A stretch of DNA of 64,000 nt from Branchiostoma lanceolatum (lineage: Eukaryota > Chordata > Leptocardii > Amphioxiformes > Branchiostomatidae): NCBI RefSeq assembly GCF_035083965.1, contig NC_089732.1:8751883-8815882 (forward strand). Reading direction: 5' to 3'. Within the stretch, counting starts at the first letter, position 1. Every line of letters starts with the position of its first letter. A program made the translations under genes and the position numbers. Shown here in pieces: positions 48,915-61,524 of this stretch. The notes beneath the pieces are model-generated. The model ran no database searches. It saw only the letters and a list, made by a program, of their open reading frames with translations, and was not told the origin of the DNA.

Positions 48915-51900
48915 CTACTTTACATCCAACTCCACGTCCTGATAAGAACCCATAGAAGACGCCCTGGATCCCTGTAGGGACTGGTAGGCACTGTCAGGGC
49001 GGCTCGCTTCGAGCTCGGCTGGGTTGACGTTGTGTCTACCGTTAGCATCCATGTCTGACCTGGAGAAAACATATACAGCAATCTTTACTGACACAACAAA
49101 AGTACAGCGACTTTCGTAAGTTCTTCTACACCTATACATGCCAACAACAAACAATGGGATACAAAATGATTAACTTACATACAAGTATATGAATAATTCA
49201 ACATGTCGAGTTTAACCTATCGCTTACACTACTAGTTCTAAGATCTAAACATTCTTTGATACACTTATGATATCGTAGACAATCTAGGATAAAGTGTCGT
49301 TCATCTTCAATCTCCTTTGGACAGAATGGACAAAACCTCTGGTCACGGGGAATTTTATGGTATCCTCCGATACATCATTAGGTGGTCTTCCGAGACACGG
49401 AGATCAGGGAGGACAGTAAGGACGAGGGAACATAAAAACTGGTCAATGCTGACTGAGATAGACTCACCTGTCGTAAACTGGGTTGCTCACGGCATGGCCA
49501 AATCCTCTGTGAAAGCAAGATTGACATATGTCAAATATTGTACTACATGTAGTACTCACAGTGCACGTACTGTAAGAGCATTCAGACATATTCATGAATG
49601 CATATTGGTCAGATGCAAGTTATCCATAGTCGATATCGATCAAATCGTTTCTTTGGGATGTAAATGAAAGCGAAGAGACTTACCCGTGTAATTTCTCTAG
49701 TTCTTGAAAGCCGATTGCATAGCTGCAAGAAATTCCATAAGGTTATTCACTTGTATGTCTTGTGTAACGTTAGTCTGATTTTTACTTTATTTGAAAGAAA
49801 TGACAGAAATGATTCAGAAATTTTAATGACAGTATCAGGTTTGGAGGAAACATTTAAGATAGTCCGTGGTGTATAAACGTAGACCGCCGATACTTACGTT
49901 TTTCCTACGAGGTAACAAACCTGTACGCGCACCTGCCCTGTCTTTGTCGCCGGCAGAAGCATACGGCAGCGACCATCCCGACGAATAGCAGTCCGGCCAC
50001 AGCGCCCCCTATCGCTGCATACATGAGGATCTGGCCTTCTGTCAGCCCAATGCTGCCACTTTGCCCCTCGCTGCCTCCCGTTTTTTCCGTCGTCATCGGT
50101 TTGGTATTCGAAAGTCTCGTCGATTTTGTGACTTGTCTCGTTGTCTCAGTATTGGCGAAGATAGTGGGCTCATTGAACGGCTGTCCAGTTCCAAAACTGT
50201 CTGACGTAGTTTCATTTGTTGCAACACCGATAGGTGACGTTGTGTGAGATGACGATGACGTCATGTCCTCCGTGACGCTATGGGGACCAGGAGATGTTCT
50301 TTCAGTGGCAGTGGTGGGCAGAACAGTGGTACCCTGTGGGTTAGAGTTTGTTGTTGTAGGCGTGGTTGTGTCCTCCTGTAACATTGTGTTAGGGGGGTCA
50401 GTTGTATCTGCTTGTCCGGTAGTTGCCGCTGTTGTAGAAGTGCCACTTGTATGTGTCGTACGTGTGGGTGTTGTAATGTCGTCCTGTGGCGTTGTGTTGG
50501 GAGGGTCGGTTGGCTGCGTAGCCGTGACGTGAGGCACAGTCGTATCTGCTTGTTGGGTTGTTATCGTTGTGGTAGAAGAATCTGTGACAGTTGTAGACTG
50601 CAGGGGTGTAATACCCGGTAGAGTTGTAGAAAACACTGGTACTGTGGCGGACGTTTGGTCGTATTGTGTTCCGGATGTCGAGGCAGTGGTGGTAGATGTT
50701 TCTTCCGTAGGTTCTGGAGTTGTAGTTGTCAGTGTTGTTGTAGTATGAGCTCCGAGTGCTGTGGTTGTCTCTAATACAGGATTCGTAGATGCTTTGGACG
50801 GTTCAGTAGAACTAAGGAATGTAGAGGGATCCAGAAGACCTGATGTCCTGGCAGCGGTGGTAGAAGTTGAGATCGTTGGTTGGATAGTTGTGGTTAGAGA
50901 CGGAGTGGTCAAGTGTGTGTCGGCAGTGCTAGTTGGCTGCGGGGATGCTGTGGCCACTGCACCTGGATGGAAGAATCTTTGTATATTAGGGCCCTGTCAC
51001 ACTTGTGCGTATATTCAAGTGCGCATGAGTTCCGCAGTAACATTTTTTTGGTTTAAGTATATTTTGCGGGGAGGAAGTTGTTTTCTACTTTGACTCACCG
51101 TTGATCAGTCTAGTTATCAAACCATAGAAATTACTTCTTCGGCTGCAAACTTGACCTAAACCCAAAATATGTTAATACGAAACGCATGCGGGCTTTTATG
51201 TACGCACAAGTGTGACAGGGGCTTTAGAAAACACCATCACATTCCTTCTCCTCCTAATGGTCAGAGGTGGCCATTAACATATTCAACTGTCATAGACAAC
51301 TGGACTCATATTAAGGATGCAATTCTCTTTTTGTCTTTCATGCGTTGCTAGCGACTTTGTTGAACATTTAAAAGTACTCGTTAGAGACAGAACAAAATGC
51401 ATCATGATCATCACATAAAACACCAGAAAAAGTCAATCTTACCTGTAACTGTAAACATAGCTCGGAAACCCTGACCCCTTGCTGGAAAAAAGCCTCCGGT
51501 AAAAGACACCAACATTGAGGTTCCACTAGAGGTGGTGACGGCAGGGGGAGGGGTGTTCGTACAGTATGTGCCAAGCACAGGCGATGCCGTGGTGGACCCA
51601 TCGTACACCTCTACCTTAGTAACCCCACACGGACCAACCCATACAGTCTCTTGTGGTAGGTTAAAATCGGGAAACTGTAGGTTGATTTCTCCACTTGTGA
51701 CTTGGATGAGCCAGCTACATCGGGCATTGCTGGGGTATTTACCGTCAGGGAAGTTTGGCGTGGTGAACTCTTGGACACCCTGCTCCGTCAACGCAAGGTG
51801 TGATCCACCATCACATTGGGCTAGGGAAAGTTGGTAGGATAAAAGTGTATTATACAAAGGGCACACATAAGTGGAGTATAGCTGCCTGAGTTTTCTACCA

Positions 51901-52044
51901 TACCATATGTAGTTCGAGTAACAGAAATAGACGTACTAGTAATTAGATATATTCCCCGCACCCGTGATGCAACTTACCTGCTGAAAGTTGGATGACGAAA
52001 CAAACCACGCACAGCAAATAAAATATTATCCCGTTCCTCAACAT
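48915..52044 (-). CDS. CUB-domain receptor with long mucin stalk, copy F (6 exons, about 567 aa)
   Basis: Exons 52044-51978 (signal peptide, MLRNGIIFYLLCVVCFVIQL), 51820-51443 (CUB, four Cys), 50956-49921 (Thr/Ser/Pro-rich mucin stalk of over 290 aa, then TM ILMYAAIGGAVAGLLFVGMV), 49722-49684 (39-nt micro-exon), 49506-49468 (GFGHAVSNPVYDR) and 49059-48915 (tail). Total 1,704 nt with the micro-exon, 1,665 without; both stay in frame. Tail motifs are NPVY (PTB/endocytosis type), SAYQSL (fits the ITIM consensus) and SYQDV. The stalk should be heavily O-glycosylated and hold the CUB domain away from the membrane. Reading through the TM-exon donor gives a short tail ending YRFVTS, a possible minor isoform. 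Ligand and function are unknown. Confidence 0.9.
49684..49722 (-). CDS. 39-nt micro-exon of receptor F
   Basis: TTCTTGCAG acceptor and GG|GTAAGT donor bracket 39 nt in phase 2-2, encoding about YAIGFQELEKLHG. The next exon is also 39 nt and phase 2-2. It can be included or skipped without changing frame. No clear counterpart is seen in copy E. Confidence 0.5.
50988..51224. mobile_element. MITE in the CUB-mucin intron of receptor F
   Basis: AGGGCCCTGTCACACTTGTG at the left; CACAAGTGTGACAGGGGCT at the right. About 237 bp, non-coding. Confidence 0.8.
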
Positions 52045-52089
52045 GATGTTGCTGAAAGACTTTTCACACTGCGTGTACTAATTAAGTAT

Positions 52090-52290
52090 AAGACTAGTGT
52101 TCACGCCCTTATGCAACTTGTAATCCAGACTAACTCACGTTGAAAAACAAGTTACTTGATTCTGAACGTTGACCGAGAAAATTAGATAAGAGTGTCAAGG
52201 TACATGGCCTCACTTCCCCGGGCAAGCACACTCGAGCTGACTGTGGTATTTGCAAACCACTTCATGAATCTCTCGTCAGAAGGCAAACAT
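52090..52290 (-). promoter_or_regulatory. Conserved upstream region of CUB receptor F
   Basis: Counterpart of 47330-47540 upstream of E, with the shared AGATAA site at 52184-52189. Transcription start not located. Confidence 0.35.
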
Positions 52291-52342
52291 CAAACCGCCT
52301 CAGTGGGGGAGGTCTGTTTGGCGAAGGCTAAAACCTCCGTGA

Positions 52343-53425
52343 AACAAGAGTTCCACGACCTCATATCTCCATGAACAATTCTATTCATGCAAATGACTTA
52401 CACATTTGCACAATATATGCTTGGTCATAAACACCTTTATCTAACTTACACATGTTGCAATATTGACAGTCCTATAATTTTCCACTTAGATGAATTATCG
52501 TGTTTTGCATTAATTATGCAAATTAGGAACTTTATTTGCAAAATGTGTATCTGTTGATGCTCCACTTTCCATAAACTACATATGTTACATGTATTTGAGT
52601 CTGATAATGGAAAACACTGTAAATATGGATTTTCCTCATTAGCTATGCAAATTAAGTCACAATTAGCATAATTTGCACTTCATTATGTATATCTCTGTCT
52701 AAGCTACCTGTTTACTAAGTATCATATTGACAGTCCTATAATTTTCCAGTTAGATGAGATATGGTGTTTTGCATTGATTATGCAAATTAGGAATTTATTT
52801 GCATAATTGGTATCTGTTGATGACCCACTTTCCATAAACTACATACGCTACATGTATTTGAGTCTGATAATGGAAAACACTGCAAATATAGATTTTCCTC
52901 ATTAGCTATGCAAATTAAGTCCCAATTAGCATAATTTGCACTTCATAGTGTATATCTCTATCTAAGCTACCTGCATACTAAATATCATGGAAATCCGTTG
53001 TTCCTTTGTTCAGTTATTCTCCTTAGAAGATTTTCACAAAAACGCCCTTGCAGTTTCAGAGGAAGCTGCTAGGGGGCCCAAACCTACACCACTTCTTTAT
53101 TACATCACAAGCTATCTGCCACCCAAAAATCAAGACCACAGCACGTCCAGGTCAAAAGATACAAAAATTGCAGTTCTGCTGCAGTACCAAGGTCACATAC
53201 CAGGGGGCCCAAAATCGACCTTAAATTTCGGTTTCACAACACCGGCCCACATCCCAAATATCATTGTAATCCATCAAGAGGTTCTTGAGTTATGCTGACT
53301 GGAGTGGTGCGGAAACACAAACATACACACATACATACATACACACATACACACACACACACACACAGACAGACACACCCAAAACAATATCTCCATTTTT
53401 CATGGAGATAATGAAGGTATTGTTC
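52343..53425. mobile_element. Octamer-rich interspersed repeat, copy III
   Basis: Starts AGAGTTCCACGACCTCATA like copies I and II, has four ATGCAAAT sites (two in each of two similar halves of about 280 bp), a CA microsatellite at 53330-53375, and ends near TTTCATGGAGATAATGAAGG. Confidence 0.6.
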
Positions 53426-53429
53426 TCTT

Positions 53430-54955
53430 TGTGTCTGCCTGTCAGTCTGTCGGTGTGTTTGTGTTTCCGAATATTTTTCGTCAGCATAACTTAAGAACCT
53501 CTTGATGGCAAGTGATGCTATTTAGTATGCGGGTAGGTGTGGAAAGACAAACCTCAATGTGAAGTTTGGGCCTTCTTGCAATTATCCTTGGTATTGCAGT
53601 AGACTTTCCGGTTTTTGTATCTTTTGGACATGGTATGGTATTGCTTTGTGAAGTAGTGGTGATAGCTTTTCATGTAAACTAGAAACACGTGTGTCGGGGT
53701 AACTACTCTCCAAGCAGATGTTGGAGGGAAACCTTCTTCCTGGATAGCAAAGTTCTTTATTCACAACCATCTAACACGAGCCAACGTCGTTCGATGACCG
53801 CAAGTATGCATACATATGCAAGTATGCACAGATACACATATTTATTGCACGCATACATACACGCTTGCAGAGATGAATACATAGTAACATGTATGCATTC
53901 ATAAACGCATGCCTGCATTCATACAAGCATAGATATATTCATACAAGCATAGATATATGCAAACAAGCATGCATGCGTGTATTCATTGCACGCATACATA
54001 CATACATACACACCAACAAGCATAAAACATACACACAAGCAAGCAAGCAACCATGCATGCATGCATACAGGCATTGATTCATTTCTTCATTCATTCATGC
54101 CTGCATGCATGCATACAGGTCAACTACAGCACAACCGACTTACCACCGCTGAAGGAGGACAGACCGACTGGCGTAAGGTGATGCAGGCTTCTGGAGGTGG
54201 CATTCGATGATGACCTTGGCGACCAAGACATTCATACAATCATTCGCACATTCAGTTCAATGCATTCAACTATAGAGAGCAAACGGAAACTGGGTTCAAA
54301 TCGTGTCTTTAGTAGCAGTTGTCGACAAAGTACAAGATCGTCAAGTGTACAGCTGTGCCACTCTGGCATTTTGAAACATTATCTCGAAATTTACATGAAT
54401 ACAATATTTCACAATGTTTGTACCTACCTCTAGAACAACAATGTGTAAGCCTCATCTCTAATACTACAAACATCTATACACCACAAGTAACATAAATACA
54501 ATAGTTCACAATATTTCTATAAGTACCCTAGCCCTACCCTAACAAAAGTGTAAAGTTAACCTAACCTGTCATAAATACTAGCTAAAATACAACAACTACA
54601 GTCTCCATGCATAGAAGCCCCATTTTATGAAGAATCAGGAAAACTATTTTGGGTTAGCTCAAAAGGCTTAGGCTTAGGTGTAAGTGCTGAGGGTTAGTCA
54701 AAGGAGTTAATGTGATTGTTAGTGTTAGTGTGAGTCTCTACCCAAGCCTTTTAAGCATGGCTAGCTTCAAAGGAGCTGAACGAATTTTCATGGGACCTCT
54801 GTACAGAAGACTCTAAGCCATAGTCTAAGCTACTTCAACCTAAGCTAACAAAGTCTAGGCTACCATAGTCTAAACTACTAAAGCCTAAGCTACCTCTGTC
54901 AATTGACTTCTATGTAATGCCACAAAGAAGAATCACTGCCGGAAGTTCTTCACAG
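53430..54955. other. Intergenic, microsatellite-rich
   Basis: Imperfect GCATACATACATGC-type repeats at 53800-54120 and 'cctaagctac' reiterations at 54800-54900. No gene seen. Confidence 0.5.
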
Positions 54956-55124
54956 CGCCGTTGCCTCTGAGCCAAGTCCTGAAGATGTCCTCTCCCTCAC
55001 ACGCCGGATCAGAAGTCCCGAAGTTGTCTGGTCACTTCCAGGTCCCCGAGGTCTGCATGTGTCTGGTTAAGGATCATTTTGGTGCAAAATATCCATTTAA
55101 AGGGTTCGTCTTATATCTGGAAGA

Positions 55125-56815
55125 GAAGAAACAGGTACACACAGACAAACCTGTGGAGAAAAAGACACAGGCACACATATCTTCAATCTGGAAGAAAAGC
55201 AACAGAAACACACAGACCTGTGGAGAAAAAAACACAAGCACACATATCTTCAATCCGGAAGAAAAGCAACAGAAACACACACACAGACAAACCTGTGGAG
55301 AAAAAGACACAAGCACACATATCTTAACTCTGGAAGAAAAAGCAACAAAAACACACAGACAGACAGACCTGTGGAGAAAAAGGCACAGGCACACATATCT
55401 TCAATCTGGAAGAAAAGCAACAGAAACACACAGACAGACAAACCTGTGGAGAAAAAGACACAAGCACATATATCTTCAATCTGGAAGAAAAGCAACAGAA
55501 ACACACAGACAGACAAACCTGTGGAGAAAAAGACACAAGCACACATATCTTAACTCTGGAAGAAAAAGTAACAAAAACACACAGACAGACAGACCTGTGG
55601 AGAAAAAGGCACAAGCACACATATCTTCAATCCGGAAGAAAAGCAACAGAAACACACAGACAGACAGACCTGTGGAGAAAAAGACACAGGCACACATATC
55701 TTCAATCTGGAAGAAAAGCAACAGAAACACACAGACAAACCTGTGGAGAAAAAGACAAGAACACATATCTTCAATCTGGAAGAAAAGCAACAGAAACACA
55801 CACACACAAACCTGTGGAGAAAAAGACACAAGCACATATATCTTAACTCTGGAAGAAAAAGCAACAAAAACACACAGACAGACAGACCTGTGGAGAAAAA
55901 GGCACAAGCACACATATCTTAAATCTGGAAGAAAAAGCAACAAAAACACACAGACAGACAAACCTGTGGAGAAAAAGACACAAGCACACATATCTTAACT
56001 CTGGAAGAAAAAGCAACAAAAACACACAGACAGACAGACCTGTGGAGAAAAAGGCACAAGCACACATATCTTCAATCTGGAAGAAAAGCAACAGAAACAC
56101 AGACAGACAAACCTGTGGAGAAAAAGACACAAGCACATATATCTTAACTCTGGAAGAAAAAGCAACAAAAACACACAGACAGACAGACCTGTGGAGAAAA
56201 AGGCACAAGCACACATATCTTCAATCTGGAAGAAAAGCAACAGAAACACAGACAGACAAACCTGTGGAGAAAAAGACACAAGCACATATATCTTAACTCT
56301 GGAAGAAAAAGCAACAAAAACACACAGACAGACAAACCTGTGGAGAAAAAGACACAAGCACACATTTTCCATCTGGAAGAAAAGCAACAAAAACACACAG
56401 ACAGATAGACAGATCTGTGGAGAAAAAGACTCAAGCACACATATCTTCAATCTGGAAGAAAAGCAACAGAAACACACAGACAGACAGATCTGTTGAGAAA
56501 AAGACTCAAGCACACATATCTTCAATCTGGAAGAAAAAGCAACAAAAACACACAGACAGACAAACCTGTGGAGAAAAAGACACAAGCACACATATCTTCA
56601 ATCTGGAAGAAAAGCAACAGAAACACAGACAGACAAACCTGTGGAGAAAAAGACACAAGCACATATATCTTAACTCTGGAAGAAAAAAGCAACAAAAACA
56701 CACAGACAGACAAACCTGTGGAGAAAAAGACCCAAGCACACATATCTTTAATCTGGAAGAAAAGCAACAAAAACACTCACACAGACAGAAGGACGTGTTG
56801 GGAAAAGACTAGCAC
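55125..56815. repeat. 75-76 bp minisatellite, array 1
   Basis: About 22 head-to-tail units built on CCTGTGGAGAAAAAGACACA, ATATCTT, CTGGAAGAAAAAGCAAC and CACACAGACAGA. Units vary mainly in A-run length and in the number of CAGA. Frames are open on both strands because the unit lacks stops; a 345-codon frame from 54961 is mostly this repeat. Confidence 0.95.
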
Positions 56816-56819
56816 ACAT

Positions 56820-57060
56820 ATCCTGATTTTTGTATTATTGATTTTTTAATTATTATTCATTTATCATTATCTATCGATTATTTTTTATTGATTCTTATCT
56901 ATCGATTATTATTGATTGATTATTGTTTATCAATATCTATATTGATATTGATATGAATATTTAATGATATGTATTATTGATATTGATTATCTATTATTTA
57001 CCATTCACTATTTATTGTTTATTTATTTACTCATTTATTTATTTGTCATTTCTTATTTAT
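56820..57060. repeat. AT-rich simple sequence between minisatellite arrays
   Basis: Reiterated TTATTGATT and ATCGATTATT words; splits the two arrays. Confidence 0.8.
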
Positions 57061-57065
57061 TTCAT

Positions 57066-58240
57066 TCTGGAAGGAAAGGCAACAAAAACACACAAACCTG
57101 TAGAGAAAAGAGAAGCACACATATCTTCCTTTCTGAAGAAAAGCAACAGAAACACACAGACCAACTTGTTGAGAAAAAGACACAAGCACACATATCTTCA
57201 ATCTGGAAGAAAAGCAACAGAAACACACACACAGACAGACAAACCTGTAGAGAAAAAGACACAAGCACACATATCTTCAATCTAGAAGAAAAGCAACAGA
57301 AACACACACACACAGACAGACAAACCTGTGGAGAAAAAGGCACAAGCACACATATCTTCAATCTGAAAGAAAAGCAACAGAAACACACACACACACAGAC
57401 AGACAAACCTGTGGAGAAAAAAGACACATTTTCCTTCTGGAAGAAAAGCAACAGAAACACACAGACCATCTTGTTGAGAAAAGACAAGCACAAATATCTT
57501 CCATCTGGATGAAAAACGAACAGATCCACACACACACCTGTAGAGAAAAAGACACAAGCACATATAGCTTTATTCTGGAAGAAAAGCCCAGACAGGCAGA
57601 CAGACAAACCTGTGGAGAAATAGACACCAGAACACATATCTTCACTCCGTCTATTTCTTTTTCTTCGATTCCAGACAAACCTGTGGAGAAAAAGATACAA
57701 GAACGCATATCTTCATTCTGGAAGGAAAAGCAACAGAAACACACACAGACAAACCTGTGGAGAAATAGACACCAGAACACATATCTTAAATCTGGAAGAA
57801 AAAGTAACAGAAACACACAGACAGACAAACCTGTGGAAGAAAAAGACAAGAACGCATATCTTCATTCTGGAAGGAAAAGCAACAGAAACACACACACAGA
57901 CAAACCTGTGGAGAAAAAGACAAGAACACATATCATAAATCTGGAAGAAAAAGTAACAGAAACACACAGACAGACAAACCTGTGGAGAAAAAGACAAGAA
58001 CGCATATCTTCATTCTGGAAGGAAAAGAAACAGACACACAGACAAACCTGTGGAGAAAAAGACAAGAACACATATCTTAAATCTGGAAGAAAAAGTAACA
58101 GAAACACACAGACAGACAAACCTGTGGAGAAAAAGACAAGAACGCATATCTTCATTCTGGAAGGAAAAGAAACAGACACACAGACAAACCTGTGGAGAAA
58201 AAGACAAGAACACATCTTTGTTCTGGAAGAAAAGCAACAA
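57066..58240. repeat. 75-76 bp minisatellite, array 2
   Basis: Same unit family as 55125-56815 but more diverged. Several units read GACAAGAACGCATATCTTCA. Runs directly into the 36-bp array. Confidence 0.95.
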
Positions 58241-58244
58241 AAAC

Positions 58245-59530
58245 ATGGCTTGTATCTTAATTCGGTATCTGCCTTCAAACACAGCTAACATCTTAATTCG
58301 GTATCTGCCTTCAAACACGGCTAACATCTTAAGTTGGTATCTGCCTTCAAACACAGCTAACATCTTAATTCGGTATCTGCCTTCAAACACAGCTAACATC
58401 TTAAGTCGGTATCTGCCTTCAAACACAGCTAACATCTAAAGTCCGTATCTGCCTTCAAACACAGCTAACATCTTAAGTCGGTAACTGTCTACAAACACAG
58501 CTAACATCTTAATTCGGTATCTGCCTTCAAACACAGCTAACATCTTAAGTCGGTATCTGCATTTAAACATAGCTAACATCTTAAGTCGGTATCTGCCTTC
58601 AAACACAGCTAACATCTTAATTCGGTATCTGCCTTCAAACACAGCTAACATCTTAATTCGGTATCTGCCTTCAAACACAGCTAACATCTTAAGTCGGTAT
58701 CTGCCTTCAAACACAGCTAACATCTTAAGTCCGTATCTGCCTTCAAACACAGCTAACATCTTAAGTCGGTAACTGCCTACAAACACAGCTAACATCTTAA
58801 TTCGGTATCTGCCTTTAAACACAGCTAACATCTTAAGTCGGTATCTGCCTTCAAACACAGCTAACATCTTAAGTCGGTATCTGCCTTCAAACACAGCTAA
58901 CATTTTAAGTCGGTAACTGCCTACAAACATAGCTAACATCTTAAGTCCGTATCTGCCTTCAAACTAACATAGCTAACATCTTAAGACGGTGCCTGCCTGC
59001 AAACAGACATAGCTAACATCTTAAGTCGGTAACTGCCTACAAACATAGCTAACATCTTAAGTCCGTATCTGCCTTCAAACTAACATAGCTAACATCTTAA
59101 GACGGTATCTGCCTTCAAACAGACGTTGCTAACATCTTAAGACGGTACCTGCCCTCAAACAGACATTGCTAACATCTTAAGACGGTATCTGCCTTCAAAC
59201 AGACATAGCTAACATCTTAAGACGGTACCTGCCCTCAAACAGACATTGCTAACATCTTAAGTCGGTATCTGCCTTTGGATGTAGCTAATATCTTAAGTCC
59301 GTATCTGCATTTAAAAAAGCATAGCTTACATCTTAAGACGGTATCAAACAGACACAGCTAACGTCTTAAGACGGTATTTGCTTTCAAACAGACATAGCTA
59401 ACATCTTAAGACGGTACCTGCCTTCAAACAGACATAGCTAACATCTTGAGACGGTATCAAACAGACATAGCTAACAGGTATCTGCCGTCAAACATAGCTG
59501 ACATTTTAAGTCGGTATCTGCCTTTGGATG
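58245..59530. repeat. 36-bp minisatellite
   Basis: About 35 units of the form ATCTTAAKTCGGTATCTGCC + TTCAAACACAGCTAAC. Regular 36-bp period at the left (a minus-strand 12-residue repeat, LAVFEGRYRLKM), then more variable (ACAGACATAGCTAAC) towards 59500. No unique spacers. Confidence 0.95.
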
Positions 59531-60815
59531 CCTTCACATCCATTTGAATCGTTGAATCAGTCTGAGGTAATCAGTGCAGGACAATAGTCTGCTGTGCGGC
59601 TGTGAATCATAGTGACAAGTGGTTTCGCTCCACCACGGCTACTAGACTCGCCACCAGACTAACAGCCAAACCCTACATGGCACAATAGTGCACAAGTAAC
59701 GACCTCACCATAAGGGCCACAGATTAGGCCCCCATCCTCAAGCTAATCACTAAAGCTAATCCTATGCCGACTGTACGCCACACCCCTGAAAGCACGAGTG
59801 AAAGCACCCCCGTACGGCAACCAGGGAGTCGTCCTCATCCCACCATGGACGATCCGCTCAGGTGCCACACGCAACCTAGAAGGTTCCCTTTCCTCGAGCA
59901 GTTTTCAGCGGTCACAATGGTCCAAACCTGCTACTTCGAAGAGGAATAGGATCCCTGGTCACCCCCATACTGATTGCTCAGTACTGCCGCTCGAATGCCT
60001 AGGTGACCGACAGTGGTGCACAAGCAGTTGACAACCGCACGGCGGACGAGCCGAAGCCGCCCAGTGTAACGTCGCCTTCACACGTTCCCACAAGTCACAT
60101 CGGGGTCTCTCCGCACCCTACACCCCTGCCACCTCGACACTCCCCGGTACAGTGAGGCCGTGAGCTACAACTATTTCAATGTTTCATATTTAATACCCTA
60201 ACGGAGTGTACCAGTGAGGACGTCGTGATGGAACGGAAACGCCCGCATCAGTGTGTAGCCAACCCACGTGTGACAAGGGGCCCATGACCGCACCAGCGAA
60301 TCAGCCCGATACCGCCTGCCGCGGAGGGCCAGCCCTCGCGCGGCCACGTGGGGTACCATCCTCACGGACTGCCTGGCTTTGTGACCACCACTGCCCTCGG
60401 CGCGATAAGTCAGGGTTCAACACAAGGTATCACACAAGGACAGACTTTTCATTGACTGGCTGAACGATAATAATGTGGGCTATGAGATCCGGTATCGCCT
60501 GCAGATGCTGGGACCCATCAACTTCCACTGCCTACAAGACGTAGTCTTGGACACCCCGGCGGTTACCCGGAAGGCCTGACCCGAAGTCACCCTGCCTGTG
60601 GAACTGTCGCCCGTATTATCGTTCCGATTGCACGTACCACACCAAGCCAGTACTAGAACTCGCTGTCCCGCGGACTCTCACCATCTAACAGGGGTTAAAC
60701 GCACAGTATGCTAACAACAGCCTAACCGTCTATCCAGTTTTGGAGCACCACTTATTTCCGGGCGCTCACTGATGGCCAATGCACAGCAAGTTACCGCACC
60801 TGTTACCGCAGACGG
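59530..60815. other. GC-richer unclassified region
   Basis: Markedly higher GC than its surroundings, with short frames on the plus strand only. One piece near 60450 reads WLNDNNVGYEIRYRLQMLGP. No family recognised; it could be a degraded element between minisatellites. Confidence 0.3.
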
Positions 60816-60817
60816 AT

Positions 60818-61030
60818 TATTTTTAATTGGGTACCTGCCCAAATCAAATGGAACACATCGATGATTTTAATTGGGTACCTGCCCAAACCATGTGTAACAA
60901 CACATCCATGACTTTAATTGGGTACCTGCCCAAGCCTGGTGTAGCAACACATCGAAGATTTTACTTGGGTACCTGCCCAAATCAGGTGAAACAACACTTT
61001 CATGACTTTAATTGGGTACCTGCCCGACAA
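60818..61030. repeat. 47-bp minisatellite, cluster 1
   Basis: Units TTTAATTGGGTACCTGCCCA + AACCAGGTGTAACAACACAT + CCATGAC; ends in a shared tail 'gacaaggctagggaggtaga'. Confidence 0.9.
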
Positions 61031-61227
61031 GGCTAGGGAGGTAGAGGGAGCCTATCCCCTGCACTCTGGTAGAGATCCAGCCCATCACCAACAATAGAGC
61101 ACATTGCTTAATACTAACTACTGCGTGCACAGTGCTCCTACATTTACATATCCAAATGACCATCCCTTATGACAATGACATTACATTGCCTACCTGTTTA
61201 GGTGAGCTAGAACAGACAGAAATGTCA

Positions 61228-61440
61228 GCCCAAACCAGGTGTAACAACACATCCATGACTTTAATTGGGTACCTGCCCAAACCAGGTGTAACAACACATC
61301 CATGACTTAAATTGGGTACCTGCCCAAACCAGGTTAAACAACATGACTTTAATTGGGTACCTGCCCGACAAGGCTAGGGAGGTAGAGGGAGCCTATCCCC
61401 TCACTCTAGTAGAGATCCAGCCCATCACCAACAAGAGAGC
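61228..61440. repeat. 47-bp minisatellite, cluster 2 with shared tail
   Basis: Same unit and the same tail (gacaaggctagggaggtaga, agagatccagcccatcacc) as cluster 1. Confidence 0.9.
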
Positions 61441-61524
61441 ACATAAACTACTGCGTGCACACAGTTGACTTTTTTGGCTGCTCTACACAAGGAAGAGCTG
61501 AGAAAAATTGGTATAGACTCATTG

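Larger units (their letters stand above)
43900..52290 (-). repeat. Tandem segmental duplication carrying CUB receptors E and F
   Basis: Two blocks (about 43900-47540 and 47880-52290) share the order: 'cgcctagatacgtctacat' tandem motifs (43900-44030 and 47900-48200), a TCA-type microsatellite, tail, GFGHAV exon, TM exon, CUB exon, signal exon and upstream region. Confidence 0.8.

Noticed and set aside
50263-50621. Plus-strand Val/Cys-rich ORFs opposite the mucin exon
   Set aside because: Shadow frames of the Thr-rich repeats in receptor F.
54961-55998. 345-codon plus-strand ORF as a repetitive protein gene
   Set aside because: Almost all of it is the 76-bp minisatellite; similar frames exist on the opposite strand, unit-length changes break periodicity, and no start context or splice structure supports it.
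58245-59530. CRISPR-like array
   Set aside because: Direct 36-bp repeats follow each other without unique spacers, there are no cas genes, and the DNA is animal.
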